Of a DNA stretch of 64,000 nucleotides, positions 48,216 to 56,491 are shown in pieces. The stretch is from the NCBI RefSeq assembly GCF_023008585.1, contig NZ_CP095390.1, positions 682,001 to 746,000 of the forward strand, given 5' to 3'. Under the pieces are notes generated by a model. It worked only from the letters and a program-made list of their open reading frames with translations, did not search any database and was not told the DNA's origin. Source of the DNA: Natribaculum breve. GTDB taxonomy: Archaea; Halobacteriota; Halobacteria; Halobacteriales; Natrialbaceae. The stretch's first letter is position 1; each line of letters begins with the position of its first letter. A program made the position numbers and the translations under genes.

Positions 48216-49457
48216 ATGGACGCCCCGTCGGTCGAGGTCGTCGTCGATCCGGAGCTAGCGCTTCTCGTGTTCGCCTGGGCGCTCGCCGGAGTGGCGCTCG
48301 GGTCGGTGAGTGGTCTGATCCCCGGCCTGCACGCCAACAACTTCGCGCTCTTGCTCGCCGGCGTCGCGCCGTCGATTCCCGGGCCACCGCTTTTCGTCGG
48401 CGTCGCGATGCTCTCGGCCAGCGTCGTTCACACCTTCGTAAACGCCGTCCCCGCGATGGCGCTCGGGGTGCCCGACGCCGAGACGGCCGTCACCGCGTTG
48501 CCGGGCCACCGGTTAGTCCTCGAGGGACGGGGCTACGAGGCGATCCGCCTCTCCGCGCTCGGCAGCCTCCTCGCGGTCGTCGCTGCCGTTCCGCTGGCCG
48601 TGCCGCTCACGTGGGGCGTGACGGCGGTCTATCCGACGGTTCGATCGAATCTCTCGCTCGTGCTCGCAGCCGTGGTGGTCGGTCTGGTCCTCTCCGAGTC
48701 CACCTGGCGGAGGCGAGTCGGTGGCCTGTGTTCGTTCGGACTCGCTACCACCCTCGGTGCGGTGACGCTCGACCTCTCGCCAGACGCGCCACTCGAGGCG
48801 GGCGGCGTCCTCGCGCCGATCTTCGCCGGCCTGTTCGGTGCACCGGTGTTGATCGACGCGATGCGCGGCGGTGGCGTTCCACCACAGGACGGCGCCGCGG
48901 TGACGATGTCGAAACCGATCGTCGGACTGACCGCCGCGGCGGGAACGGTCGCCGGCGCAATCGTCGGCTACGTTCCCGGGATCTCGGCCGCGATCGCTGC
49001 CGTCGCCGTCCTGCTCGCGATTCCGGGAGACAGCGGCAACCGCGGGTACGTCGTGGCCACGAGCGGCGTCGACACGGCAAACACGATCTTCGCGCTGGTC
49101 GCGCTGGTCGCCATCGGCCAGCCGCGAACGGGCGTGATGGTCGCGTTCGAGAACGCCAACGCACCGCTCAACCTCCCGGTGCTGGTCGGGAGCGTTCTCC
49201 TCGCGGGACTGTTCGGATTCGTTCTGACGATCGTCGTCGGCGACTACTACCTCGAGGCCGTCGGGCGGCTCCGGTACTGGCGACTCTCGCTCGCGATTCT
49301 CGCGCTCCTGGTCGTCCTCTCGTTTCTGTTCGCCGGCATCGTCGGCGTCGCTATCTTCGCCGTCGCCGTCGCGATCGGGATGGTGCCGATCCGCCTTCGC
49401 GTTCGACGCGTCCACCTCATGGGCGTCCTGATCGGCCCGCTCCTGTTTGCTATCTAG
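48216..49457 (+). CDS. TctA/DUF112-type permease
   Basis: A 413 aa membrane protein of about 11 helices related to the TctA large subunit of tripartite tricarboxylate transporters. It has the two inverted-repeat signatures of the family: GSVSGLIPGLHANNFALLLAGV near the N-terminus and GAIVGYVPGISAAIAAVAVL near residue 250, each with the G-x3-G-x2-PG core. No TctB or TctC gene is nearby, and archaeal TctA proteins commonly stand alone. Substrate unknown. Its 3' end overlaps the convergent SDR gene by eight bases. Confidence 0.85.
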   Translation: MDAPSVEVVVDPELALLVFAWALAGVALGSVSGLIPGLHANNFALLLAGVAPSIPGPPLFVGVAMLSASVVHTFVNAVPAMALGVPDAETAVTALPGHRLVLEGRGYEAIRLSALGSLLAVVAAVPLAVPLTWGVTAVYPTVRSNLSLVLAAVVVGLVLSESTWRRRVGGLCSFGLATTLGAVTLDLSPDAPLEAGGVLAPIFAGLFGAPVLIDAMRGGGVPPQDGAAVTMSKPIVGLTAAAGTVAGAIVGYVPGISAAIAAVAVLLAIPGDSGNRGYVVATSGVDTANTIFALVALVAIGQPRTGVMVAFENANAPLNLPVLVGSVLLAGLFGFVLTIVVGDYYLEAVGRLRYWRLSLAILALLVVLSFLFAGIVGVAIFAVAVAIGMVPIRLRVRRVHLMGVLIGPLLFAI

Positions 49458-50262
49458 ATCCCGACCAGGTCCGACGCGAGAGCCACGCGGCGACGCGTCG
49501 GGGCAGGAACTTCGAGACGTGATACCGAAACCGGTCGCGCCGCCCCGGCACGACGATGCGCTCGCCGGACATCAGGCCCTCGTAGCCCGCCTCGGCGACG
49601 GTCGCCGGATCCAGCAACTCGGCGCGCGCGACCGCGGACCGTTCCATTCCGCCACGGCGCATGAACGCCGTCTCCGTCTCGCCCGGACAGAGCGCCGTCA
49701 CCGTGATCCCGTCGTCTGCCAGTTCGTCGGCGAGTGCGAGCGAGAACGAGAGGACGTACGCCTTCGTCCCGCCGTAGACCGCGGCCGTCGGCGTCGGAAC
49801 GACGCCCGCGAGCGACGCCGTGTTGAGGATCCGGCCGGAACCGCGCTCGAGCATGTCGTCGACGAAGCGATCGGTCAGCGCCGTGACCGTCTCGACGTTC
49901 AGCCGGATCATCGACCGCTCGTCGGCCCAGTCGGTCTCGTCGAACCGACCGTACACCGGCACGCCGGCGTTGTTGACCAGGGTGTCGACGACGCGTCCCG
50001 TCTCGGTGACGCCCTCTTCGACGCGCGCCACGGCGTCCGACGTCGTCAGATCGACCGTGATCGACGACACGACGCTCCCGGGTTCGGACGCGAGGTCGGC
50101 CTCGAGCGCCTCGAGTCCCGCTTCGTCGCGGTCGACGGGGCAGACGTCGTGGCCGTGCCGGACGAACTGTCGTGCCAGTTCGCGGCCGATGCCACTCGCC
50201 GCGCCCGTCACGAGCGCGATGCCAGTTTTCGTCGGGTGCGTTTCGCGCTGGTGCTGGCCCAT
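49450..50262 (-). CDS. Short-chain dehydrogenase/reductase
   Basis: A 270 aa classical SDR. Cofactor motif TGAASGIGREL, NNAG in LVNNAGVPVYG, the catalytic Ser in ILNTASLAG and Tyr-Lys in VYGGTKAYV are all in place. The Asp in DRDEAG after the second strand suggests NAD. The C-terminal basic region (GRRDRFRYHVSKFLPRR) is seen in SDRs acting on lipid-like substrates. Substrate unknown. Confidence 0.9.
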   Translation of the reverse strand: MGQHQRETHPTKTGIALVTGAASGIGRELARQFVRHGHDVCPVDRDEAGLEALEADLASEPGSVVSSITVDLTTSDAVARVEEGVTETGRVVDTLVNNAGVPVYGRFDETDWADERSMIRLNVETVTALTDRFVDDMLERGSGRILNTASLAGVVPTPTAAVYGGTKAYVLSFSLALADELADDGITVTALCPGETETAFMRRGGMERSAVARAELLDPATVAEAGYEGLMSGERIVVPGRRDRFRYHVSKFLPRRVAAWLSRRTWSGSR

Positions 50263-50313
50263 AGCGGTCCGTCTCTCCCCGGGAAAATAGAGTGTGGGCT
50301 TCGGCCGTGTCGC

Positions 50314-50427
50314 TCATACTGCCGGACAACAGTCACCGAACACTCGATCGCGTCTCACGGGCCGTCGCCGCTGGCGACGGCCGTTCGCGTGCGATCGACG
50401 TGTGAGCCGTTTTGTCCAGCAGTATCA
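50314..50427. repeat. Palindromic element, long type, with TCA/TCA boundaries
   Basis: A 108-bp core (50317-50424) with ends TACTGCCGGACAAC and GTCCAGCAGTA and a central palindrome GGGCCGTCGCC / GGCGACGGCC. TCA occurs immediately outside both ends; on the minus strand the right-hand one is the TGA stop of the AEC transporter gene. Best-preserved long copy in the window. Confidence 0.88.
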
Positions 50428-51378
50428 GAACGGCACGCCGGCTTGCAACGCGGCGATCAACACCGTGAGCACGACGACGCTCGCCGCTGTCGTCGTGAAG
50501 ATGGCGGTGCTCAGATACTCCGGCGCGGAAATGCCTTCGGTTCGAACGTCGCTCGCGTACTCGATCGTCAGCGCCAGGGGGATGACGGCCGTCGGTGTCG
50601 CCGACTCGAGGACGAACACCCGCGCGACCGTGGGTTCCTCGAAGGCGAGGACGAGGGCGAGACCGACGCCGATCAGGGGTGCGACGGCGAGTTTCAGCAC
50701 CGACGGCGTCGCGGATCGGGAGACGGCGCTCACGTCGGTGTCTGCGAGCTGGATACCGACGATAAGCAGCATCACCGGGATCGAGGCGTCGCCGACGAGC
50801 TGGATCGTCTCCATGATCGACGTCTCGGGTGACGGCACGACGCCGAGGGCACGGACCACGACGGCGCCGACGACGGCGTACAGAAGCGGCAGCCGGAAGA
50901 CCTCGGTGACGGCCGACAGCCCGCCGCTGCCCGTTCCTCGAGAGGCGACGTAGACGCCGAGCGTGTACACCACGACGTTCTGGATCGTGAGGTACAACAC
51001 GGCGGTCGTCCGACCGACCTCGCCGAAGGCGAACTCCGAGATCGGGATGCCGACGAACCCGGAGTTGGGAAAGGCGGCGGCGAGCACGAGCGCGCTCAGG
51101 ATGGGTCCCGACTCGCCGACCGCGCGACCGACGACCCACGCGATCGCCATCATCACGAGGGCGTAGCCGACGACGCCGACGGCGAGTTTTCCGATCGCCT
51201 CCCCGCCAAGATTCGTGGTGGCGAGGCTGTGAAACGCCAGTGCGGGGACGAGGACGTAGAGCCCTGCGGTGTTCAGCGGTTCGACGTCGATCTCCGTTTC
51301 GCGGCCGAGGACGTATCCGATCACCGCGATGCCGAGAATCGGCAACACGGCGTTCGTGAAGGCGGCAGTAAGGGACAT
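50425..51378 (-). CDS. AEC-family (auxin efflux carrier-like) transporter
   Basis: A 317 aa membrane protein with ten predicted helices in two repeats of five. Conserved segments include LNTAGLYVLVPALAFHSLA, the crossover regions ALVLAAAFPNSGFVGIPI and VLESATPTAVIPLALTIEYA, each with a Pro-containing break. Prokaryotic members export carboxylates and other organic anions; the substrate is unknown. The stop lies in the edge of a repeat element. Confidence 0.88.
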   Translation of the reverse strand: MSLTAAFTNAVLPILGIAVIGYVLGRETEIDVEPLNTAGLYVLVPALAFHSLATTNLGGEAIGKLAVGVVGYALVMMAIAWVVGRAVGESGPILSALVLAAAFPNSGFVGIPISEFAFGEVGRTTAVLYLTIQNVVVYTLGVYVASRGTGSGGLSAVTEVFRLPLLYAVVGAVVVRALGVVPSPETSIMETIQLVGDASIPVMLLIVGIQLADTDVSAVSRSATPSVLKLAVAPLIGVGLALVLAFEEPTVARVFVLESATPTAVIPLALTIEYASDVRTEGISAPEYLSTAIFTTTAASVVVLTVLIAALQAGVPF

Positions 51379-51518
51379 CTAGAGTTGTAGTCACCGACGC
51401 TCTCGTTCGTCGTCGGCGCGCCCGTTTGGGCCAGCCGCCGATAAGGTTTCGTATCCGATCAATACTCACCTCGCTATATGAAACGGCGACGCACGGCGCT
51501 GCTCTCGAAAGACAACGG

Positions 51519-51525
51519 TTAAAAG
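51519..51525 (+). promoter_or_regulatory. TATA box of the zinc-finger / aEF-1beta operon
   Basis: TTAAAAG is centred 26 bp before the ATG at 51548. Leaderless start. Confidence 0.6.
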
Positions 51526-51547
51526 CGCCCGGGCGGAACGTGGGTGT

Positions 51548-51727
51548 ATGAGTACGACGGACGAACGAGGGACGCGTTCCTGTGTCTCCTGTGGGATCAA
51601 CATCGCGGGGACCAACGCCGCGGCGTTCAAGTGTCCCGACTGTGGCGCGCAGATCTACCGCTGTGCGAAGTGTCGCAAACAGAGCAACCTCTACGAGTGC
51701 CCCGACTGTGGGTTCACCGGACCGTAA
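51548..51727 (+). CDS. HVO_2753-type double zinc-finger protein, 59 aa
   Basis: A 59 aa protein with four CxxC(G) knuckles: CVSCG, CPDCG, CAKC and CPDCG, forming two zinc-binding sites as in the Haloferax HVO_2753 family. It lies directly before the aEF-1beta gene, three bases apart, as in other haloarchaea, so it may be translation-linked. The Haloferax homologue is connected to swarming and biofilm phenotypes. Confidence 0.88.
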   Translation: MSTTDERGTRSCVSCGINIAGTNAAAFKCPDCGAQIYRCAKCRKQSNLYECPDCGFTGP

Positions 51728-51730
51728 ACC

Positions 51731-51997
51731 ATGGGAAAAGTCGCAGCCAAACTCAAGGTAATGCCGAACAGCCCCGAGATCGACCTCGACGCGCTCCAGG
51801 AGCGCCTCGAGAGCTCCCTCCCCGAGGGCGCGAAGATCAACGGCGTCGAGCGCGAGGAAGTCGCGTTCGGGCTGACCGCCCTCTACCCGACCGTCATCGT
51901 TCCCGACGACGCCGGCGGCACCGAAACCGTCGAGGAGTCGTTCTCGGGCGTCGAGGACGTCGAGAGCGTCTCGGTCGAGAACGTCGGCCGCATCTAG
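51731..51997 (+). CDS. ef1b: Elongation factor 1-beta (aEF-1B)
   Basis: Guanine nucleotide exchange factor for aEF-1A. The 88 aa protein has the short alpha-beta fold: [20 protein letters not shown], then [20 protein letters not shown] (conserved FGL) and a C-terminal [12 protein letters not shown]. Co-transcribed with the zinc-finger gene. Confidence 0.95.
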   Translation: MGKVAAKLKVMPNSPEIDLDALQERLESSLPEGAKINGVEREEVAFGLTALYPTVIVPDDAGGTETVEESFSGVEDVESVSVENVGRI

Positions 51998-52043
51998 GCC
52001 ACCTCTCTCCTCACCGACCCCGGATTTCCGACGTAGCGACTGC

Positions 52044-52154
52044 TCGTACTGGCGGACGACGGTCAGTGCACACTCGATCGCGTCTCACGGCCCGTCGACG
52101 GCGACGGCCGTTCGCGTGCGATCGACGTGTAAATCGATTCGTCCAGTAGTATCA
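52044..52154. repeat. Palindromic element, long type
   Basis: A 105-bp core (52047-52151) that starts TACTGGCGGACGAC and ends CGTCCAGTAGTA, with the middle CACTCGATCGCGTCTC and GCGTGCGATCGACGTGT shared with the 50.3 kb copy. Outside bases are TCG on the left and TCA on the right, one mismatch from a perfect direct repeat; the right one is the TGA stop of the RNA ligase partner gene. Confidence 0.82.
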
Positions 52155-52826
52155 CTCGCCGCCCGTCTGTGACTCGAGGTCGACCGCCTCGAGGTACTGG
52201 GTGAGCAGGTCGGGAAACTCCTTGCCGTAGATGTATCGCAGGCCGAAGTCCTCGGTCCAGGCGATGATCCCCCGATCCTCGGTGACGACGCCGGCCTCGA
52301 GTTCGCGGGCGAGGATCAGCAGGTCGAAGTCCTCCCTCGAGTCGAGGACGCCGCTGCGGAGCGCGCTGCGGTACTTCTCTCGGAGGTCGGAGATCACCGC
52401 GTCGACTTCCGTCTTGTAGTCGTGTTCGTCGAGCGGTTCGTCCATCGAGGCCTCGGCCCGCCGGACGGCCTCCTCGGAGACGCGCAGGCCGCGGTTGACC
52501 CGGTCGCTCATCTCGTCGACGAAACTGTAGACGACGTTGGCGGGGATGGTGACGTCGTACCGGTCGGGGTGTTTGCGGATCACCCAGGTGTTGAGTTTCG
52601 CGTAGACCTCGTCGTCGACGTTTCGGTCGTCGAGCATCGTCGTGAGCTCGTCGTGGATCGTCGGCGGCATGTAACACGAGATGCCGAGGTGGAGTCGCGC
52701 CCGCGAGATCAGATCGAGCAGTCGGAGCATCGCCTCCTCGGCCGACTCGTCTTCCCGGCGAATCTCCTCGGTGAGAAACAGCGAGGTGTCGAGCACGAAC
52801 CGCTGTTTGAACGGCGAACTGGACAT
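52152..52826 (-). CDS. RNA ligase partner protein (PIN-domain)
   Basis: A 224 aa PIN-like protein of the family repeatedly found beside archaeal RNA ligase. It opens with the PIN acidic motif [12 protein letters not shown], and later acidic residues lie in [22 protein letters not shown], the expected metal site at the C-terminal end of the fold. It may be a nuclease working with the divergent ligase 85 bp away, but that is not shown by sequence. Confidence 0.88.
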   Translation of the reverse strand: MSSSPFKQRFVLDTSLFLTEEIRREDESAEEAMLRLLDLISRARLHLGISCYMPPTIHDELTTMLDDRNVDDEVYAKLNTWVIRKHPDRYDVTIPANVVYSFVDEMSDRVNRGLRVSEEAVRRAEASMDEPLDEHDYKTEVDAVISDLREKYRSALRSGVLDSREDFDLLILARELEAGVVTEDRGIIAWTEDFGLRYIYGKEFPDLLTQYLEAVDLESQTGGE

Positions 52827-52883
52827 GGTGGGCGTTCGTCACGGAACGACAAAGAGATACTGTCGCCGACCCCGCCCGACGAT

Positions 52884-52890
52884 TCTTACC
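52884..52890 (+). promoter_or_regulatory. TATA-like box of the RNA ligase gene
   Basis: TCTTACC is centred 25 bp before the GTG at 52912; supports that start. Confidence 0.42.
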
Positions 52891-52911
52891 CCGACGCGGT
52901 GTACGTAGCCC

Positions 52912-54027
52912 GTGACCGTAGACTATCACGAGCTGCTCGGGATGGGAGTCGAGGCGTTCGAGCAACTCGAGGACAACCTCGAATCGCGCTCCTACGAGGG
53001 ACGCGAGTACCGCCACGTCCCGGACTACCGGCGCGGCGTCGAGAAGGGAACCGTCCTGATCGAGGGGACGGTCGTCCGGGGGTTCCCCAAGATTTCGCGG
53101 ACGCTCGTCCTCTCGGAGGGCGTCCCGCGACAGTTCGAGGACCGCGTCGTCCTCGAGGAGAAACTCAACGGCTACAACGTCCGCGTCGCCCGGATCGACG
53201 GCGACGTGCTGGCGTTTACCCGAAGCGGCATCGTCTGTCCGTTCACGACGCGGGTCCTCGAGCGACTGGTCGACCTCGAACCGATCTTCGAGGCACACCC
53301 CGAGGCGATGGTCTGTGGCGAGATGATCGGCCCGGAGAACCCCTACACCGCCCACGACTACCCCGAGGTCGACTCGCTCGCGTTCCGGGCGTTCGACTGG
53401 CGCGACCGTGAATCCGGCGAGCCGCTCCCCGTCTCCGAGCGCCGCGAGCGTTACGACGCCTTCGACGTCCCCCAGACTCGCCTGTTCGGCGTCGTCGGCG
53501 TCGGCGACGCACCCGACGAGGCACGTCGGGTCGTTCGGGACCTGAACGCCGACGACCGCGAGGGCGTCGTGATGAAGTCGCCCGACGGCACGACCCAGCT
53601 GAAGTACACGACCGCCGCCGCGAACCGGGGCGACCTCGAGTTCGCGTTCTCGCTGCCGTTCGACTACGGGCAGGCGTTCATGTTCCGGCGGCTCATCCGC
53701 GAGGCGTTCCAGTCCGTCGAGTGGGACGAACCCGAGGACGATCGACGCGAACGGGCCCACGACCTGGGCGAGGCCATCCTGCTGTCGATGACCGACACGA
53801 TAGAGACCGTCGCCGACGGCCAGGCGGTCGGCGAACGCCACACCGTCCGTGCCAGCCCGGCGACCGTCGACGCGTTGCTCGCACACCTCCGCGACCAGGG
53901 GTTGACCCTCGAGATCGAAGACGACAGCCGCGAGGACGGCGACCGCGTCGTCACCTTCCTCAAGCGCGTCCAGTCGACCAACGACAAGACGAAGTCCTAC
54001 CTCGACGGCCACATCGTCCAGGAGTGA
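52912..54027 (+). CDS. ATP-dependent RNA ligase (archaeal Rnl3 / Pab1020 type)
   Basis: Joins or circularises RNA ends with ATP. The 371 aa protein has the nucleotidyl-transferase lysine in VLEEKLNGYNVRV (Lys84), motif III-like EAMVCGEMIGPENPY, motif IV/V segments DREGVVMKSPDGTTQLKYTT and the C-terminal dimerisation extension. Thermophilic relatives circularise single-stranded RNA. Begins at GTG. Divergent from the PIN-domain partner, the conserved arrangement of this family. Confidence 0.9.
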   Translation: MTVDYHELLGMGVEAFEQLEDNLESRSYEGREYRHVPDYRRGVEKGTVLIEGTVVRGFPKISRTLVLSEGVPRQFEDRVVLEEKLNGYNVRVARIDGDVLAFTRSGIVCPFTTRVLERLVDLEPIFEAHPEAMVCGEMIGPENPYTAHDYPEVDSLAFRAFDWRDRESGEPLPVSERRERYDAFDVPQTRLFGVVGVGDAPDEARRVVRDLNADDREGVVMKSPDGTTQLKYTTAAANRGDLEFAFSLPFDYGQAFMFRRLIREAFQSVEWDEPEDDRRERAHDLGEAILLSMTDTIETVADGQAVGERHTVRASPATVDALLAHLRDQGLTLEIEDDSREDGDRVVTFLKRVQSTNDKTKSYLDGHIVQE

Positions 54028-54091
54028 TCCCGACGTTGCGGCTGGCCGACCGGGTGTCGAAGAACGCGTTTTCGACCGAACGTCGATTCGA

Positions 54092-54289
54092 CTACGTCGA
54101 GTTGCAGGTATCCTGTCGACTGTACTCCGCCGTGAGTGCTGCGAAGACTGCAGCGAGTACGGCCAGCGTGGCGGGCTCTAGACCAAACAGCGGGATGCCT
54201 GCAAGCGCGAGGACGACGAACGTCACCACGAGCGCCCACAACAGGATGTGCTGCGGTCGCTGGTTCTGGAGGTGGTCACGGAGCGTCAT
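54092..54289 (-). CDS. Two-helix small membrane protein, 65 aa
   Basis: A short protein MTLRDHLQNQRPQHILLWAL with two hydrophobic stretches (LLWALVVTFVVLALAGIPLF and EPATLAVLAAVFAALTAEY) and a short polar end. Codon use is consistent with coding. Function unknown. It lies between convergent RNA ligase and the PLP-enzyme gene. Confidence 0.5.
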   Translation of the reverse strand: MTLRDHLQNQRPQHILLWALVVTFVVLALAGIPLFGLEPATLAVLAAVFAALTAEYSRQDTCNST

Positions 54290-54437
54290 GGACGCCTTCT
54301 ACGTGCCACGTTAACATAGAACTTGGTGGGCCGTCGATTCGTGAACGGTTCGGATACCGTACACGCAGGCGGTGCGTCGAGGAGATGGGACCGATCTGTC
54401 CCCACCCATTCGACGGCCGGACCGTCCTCGCGTGCGG

Positions 54438-55598
54438 CTACGACAGTGCGGCCTCGATCGCGCCCTCGAGGTCCGCGATCAGGTCGTCGACGTGCTCGAT
54501 ACCGACGCTGACCCGGACGAGGCCGTCGGTGAGGCCGGCCTCGAGTCGCTCCTCCCGGGGGATCGCGGCGTGGGTCATCGGCGCGGGCTGTTCGATCAGG
54601 CTCTCGACGCCGCCCAGGCTCTCGGCGAGGGTGAACACGTCCGTACTCGAGACCACCTCGCTCGTCTCCTCGAGCGTGGCGTCGAGTTCGAAACTCAGCA
54701 TGCCGCCGAAGTCGTCCATCTGCCGGCGCGCGATCTCGTGGCCGGGGTGAGAGTCGAGGCCGGGGTAGTAGACGCGGGAGACGTCGGGGTGCTCGTCGAG
54801 CCACTCGGCGATGGCGCGGGCGTTCTCGCAGTGGCGATCCATGCGGACGGGCAGGGTCTTGGTCCCCCGGAGGACGAGAAAGCAGTCGAACGGACCGGGC
54901 GTCGCACCGACCGCGTTCTGGTAGAAGCCGAAGCGTTCGTCGAGGTCGGGGTCGTTCGTCAGGAGCGCGCCGCCGATCACGTCCGAGTGACCGCCGAGGT
55001 ACTTCGTCAGCGAGTGGGAGACGACGTCCGCGCCCAGCTCGAGCGGGCGCTGGAGGTACGGCGTCGCGAAGGTGTTGTCGATGGCGCAGATCGCGTCGCG
55101 GTCGTGGGCGATCGCGGCCGCCGCCTCGACGTCGACGATCGACATGAGGGGGTTGGTGGGCGTCTCGAGCCAGAGCAACTCGGTGTTCTCCCGGAAAGCC
55201 GCCTCGATCGCCTCGGGGTCGGTCATGTCGACGAAGCTAAACTCGAGGTCGTAGTCCTCGTAGACCTGGGTGAACAGGCGGTGGGTGCCGCCGTAGACGT
55301 CGTTGCCGGTGACGACGTGGTCGCCCGCCTCGAGTACGTTGAGCACGGTGTTGATCGACCCCATCCCGCTGGCGAAACAGCGGCCGTAGTCGGCCCCCTC
55401 GAGGCTGGCGAGGTTGGCCTCGAGGTCGGTTCGCGTCGGGTTGCCGGTGCGGGAGTACTCGTAGCCGCGGTGGTCGCCGGGGGCGTCCTGTTCGTACGTC
55501 GAGTTGGCGTAGATGGGCGTCATCAGCGCGCCCGTCTCCTCGTCTGGCTCCTGGCCGGCGTGGATCGAGCGGGTCTCGATCCGGTACTGGTCGTCCAT
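54438..55598 (-). CDS. Cystathionine gamma-synthase/lyase family PLP enzyme
   Basis: A 386 aa fold-type I enzyme of cysteine/methionine metabolism. It has the opening ETRSIHAGQEPDEETGAL, the YEYSRTGNPTR segment, the PLP lysine in HSLTKYLGGHSD (Lys199), and the C-terminal SLGGVESLIEQPAPMTHA. It could be cystathionine gamma-lyase, gamma-synthase or methionine gamma-lyase; key differences are not decisive. A split methionine synthase is encoded 4 kb away. The start at MDDQYRIE is chosen because upstream codons look intergenic. Confidence 0.9.
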   Translation of the reverse strand: MDDQYRIETRSIHAGQEPDEETGALMTPIYANSTYEQDAPGDHRGYEYSRTGNPTRTDLEANLASLEGADYGRCFASGMGSINTVLNVLEAGDHVVTGNDVYGGTHRLFTQVYEDYDLEFSFVDMTDPEAIEAAFRENTELLWLETPTNPLMSIVDVEAAAAIAHDRDAICAIDNTFATPYLQRPLELGADVVSHSLTKYLGGHSDVIGGALLTNDPDLDERFGFYQNAVGATPGPFDCFLVLRGTKTLPVRMDRHCENARAIAEWLDEHPDVSRVYYPGLDSHPGHEIARRQMDDFGGMLSFELDATLEETSEVVSSTDVFTLAESLGGVESLIEQPAPMTHAAIPREERLEAGLTDGLVRVSVGIEHVDDLIADLEGAIEAALS

Positions 55599-55685
55599 AC
55601 CCGTGGCGACAGCACGGAAGTGGTTATACTGTCGGGTGCGTTCGGTCGGTCCGGGCGGAGACGAGAACGGCCGTAGAACGTGCGT

Positions 55686-55692
55686 TTTATAA
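55686..55692 (+). promoter_or_regulatory. TATA box of the L21e-rpoF transcript
   Basis: TTTATAA lies 30 bp before the L21e ATG at 55722, giving a very short leader of about seven bases. Confidence 0.6.
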
Positions 55693-55721
55693 CCGTCACC
55701 GGACAAGAGGGCCGTACGACT

Positions 55722-56012
55722 ATGCCGAACTCTAATGGGCCTCGCCAGGGAACCCGGAACAAACTCGCGAACAAACCTCGAGAGCGCGGTACGTCGCCGC
55801 CACAGCGGGCGATCCAGGAGTACGAGGAGGGCCAGAAGGTCCACCTCAAGATCGACCCCAGCGTCTCGGACGGTCGCTACCACCCCCGCTTCGACGGCCA
55901 GACCGGTGAGGTCGTCGGGAAACAGGGGAGCGCGTTCAAGGTCAAGGTCAACGACGGCGGCAAGGAGAAGACGCTGATCGTGACCGCGGCCCACCTGCGC
56001 GCTCAGGAATGA
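55722..56012 (+). CDS. rpl21e: 50S ribosomal protein L21e (eL21)
   Basis: A 96 aa archaeal/eukaryotic-type ribosomal protein. It opens with [20 protein letters not shown], has the SH3-like segment [40 protein letters not shown], and an RNA-binding tail. Basic N-terminus within a halophilic acidic protein. Its stop overlaps the Rpb4 start (ATGA). Confidence 0.97.
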   Translation: MPNSNGPRQGTRNKLANKPRERGTSPPQRAIQEYEEGQKVHLKIDPSVSDGRYHPRFDGQTGEVVGKQGSAFKVKVNDGGKEKTLIVTAAHLRAQE

Positions 56013-56365
56013 CGATCTTCAAAGAGATCGTCGACGAGGAGTTCCTGACGGTCTCGGAGACGAAGGAACTGCTCGCCGACATCGAGACCGAACGCGCACT
56101 CGACGAGGACCGCGAACTGCGGTACGAACTCGCGCGGGCGATCGAGCACGTCAATCGATTCGCCGTCCTAGAGCCCGAGGAAGCCGACCAGCTCGTCGAG
56201 GAACTGCAGGAACTCGAGAAGGTCGACGAACCGACCGCCTACAAGATCACGAACCTGCTCCCCCAGGACAGAGACGAACTGCGTGCAGTCTACGCACAGG
56301 AGCGGTACTCGCTGTCGGGTGACGAACTGGACGAGATTCTCGACGTCGTCGCCCGCTACGCCTGA
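56009..56365 (+). CDS. rpoF: DNA-directed RNA polymerase subunit F (Rpb4-like)
   Basis: The Rpb4-type subunit that forms the stalk of archaeal RNA polymerase with Rpb7. The 118 aa protein reads [20 protein letters not shown] and contains the C-terminal helical HRDC-like part ([20 protein letters not shown]). It follows L21e with a 4-base overlap. Its TGA stop is the left edge of a palindromic element. Confidence 0.93.
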   Translation: MTIFKEIVDEEFLTVSETKELLADIETERALDEDRELRYELARAIEHVNRFAVLEPEEADQLVEELQELEKVDEPTAYKITNLLPQDRDELRAVYAQERYSLSGDELDEILDVVARYA

Positions 56366-56446
56366 TACTGCCGGACGTAAGTCGTGAAAGATTCTCGCCG
56401 TCCCGGGGTGGCGAGAATCTTCACACAGTTACGCCCGATAGTATGA
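56363..56446. repeat. Palindromic element, short type, with TGA/TGA boundaries
   Basis: A 78-bp core (56366-56443) starting TACTGCCGGACGTAA and ending CGCCCGATAGTA, with a hairpin of 13-bp arms (AAGATTCTCGCC / GGCGAGAATCTT plus flanks). TGA at 56363-56365 is the rpoF stop; TGA at 56444-56446 repeats it on the far side. Nearly identical to the copy at 29.4 kb. Confidence 0.9.
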
Positions 56447-56461
56447 GACCGGGCAGACTAT

Positions 56462-56468
56462 TTAAGTA
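56462..56468 (+). promoter_or_regulatory. TATA box of the DUF655 gene
   Basis: TTAAGTA is centred 27 bp before the ATG at 56492, just outside the repeat element. Leaderless start. Confidence 0.6.
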
Positions 56469-56491
56469 CACGGTCGCCGTATTCAGGATCA

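Noticed and set aside
46853..49522. 889-codon plus-strand open frame over the reductase and permease genes
   Set aside because: It is antisense to the FAD enzyme and out of frame with the TctA permease; no motif of its own.
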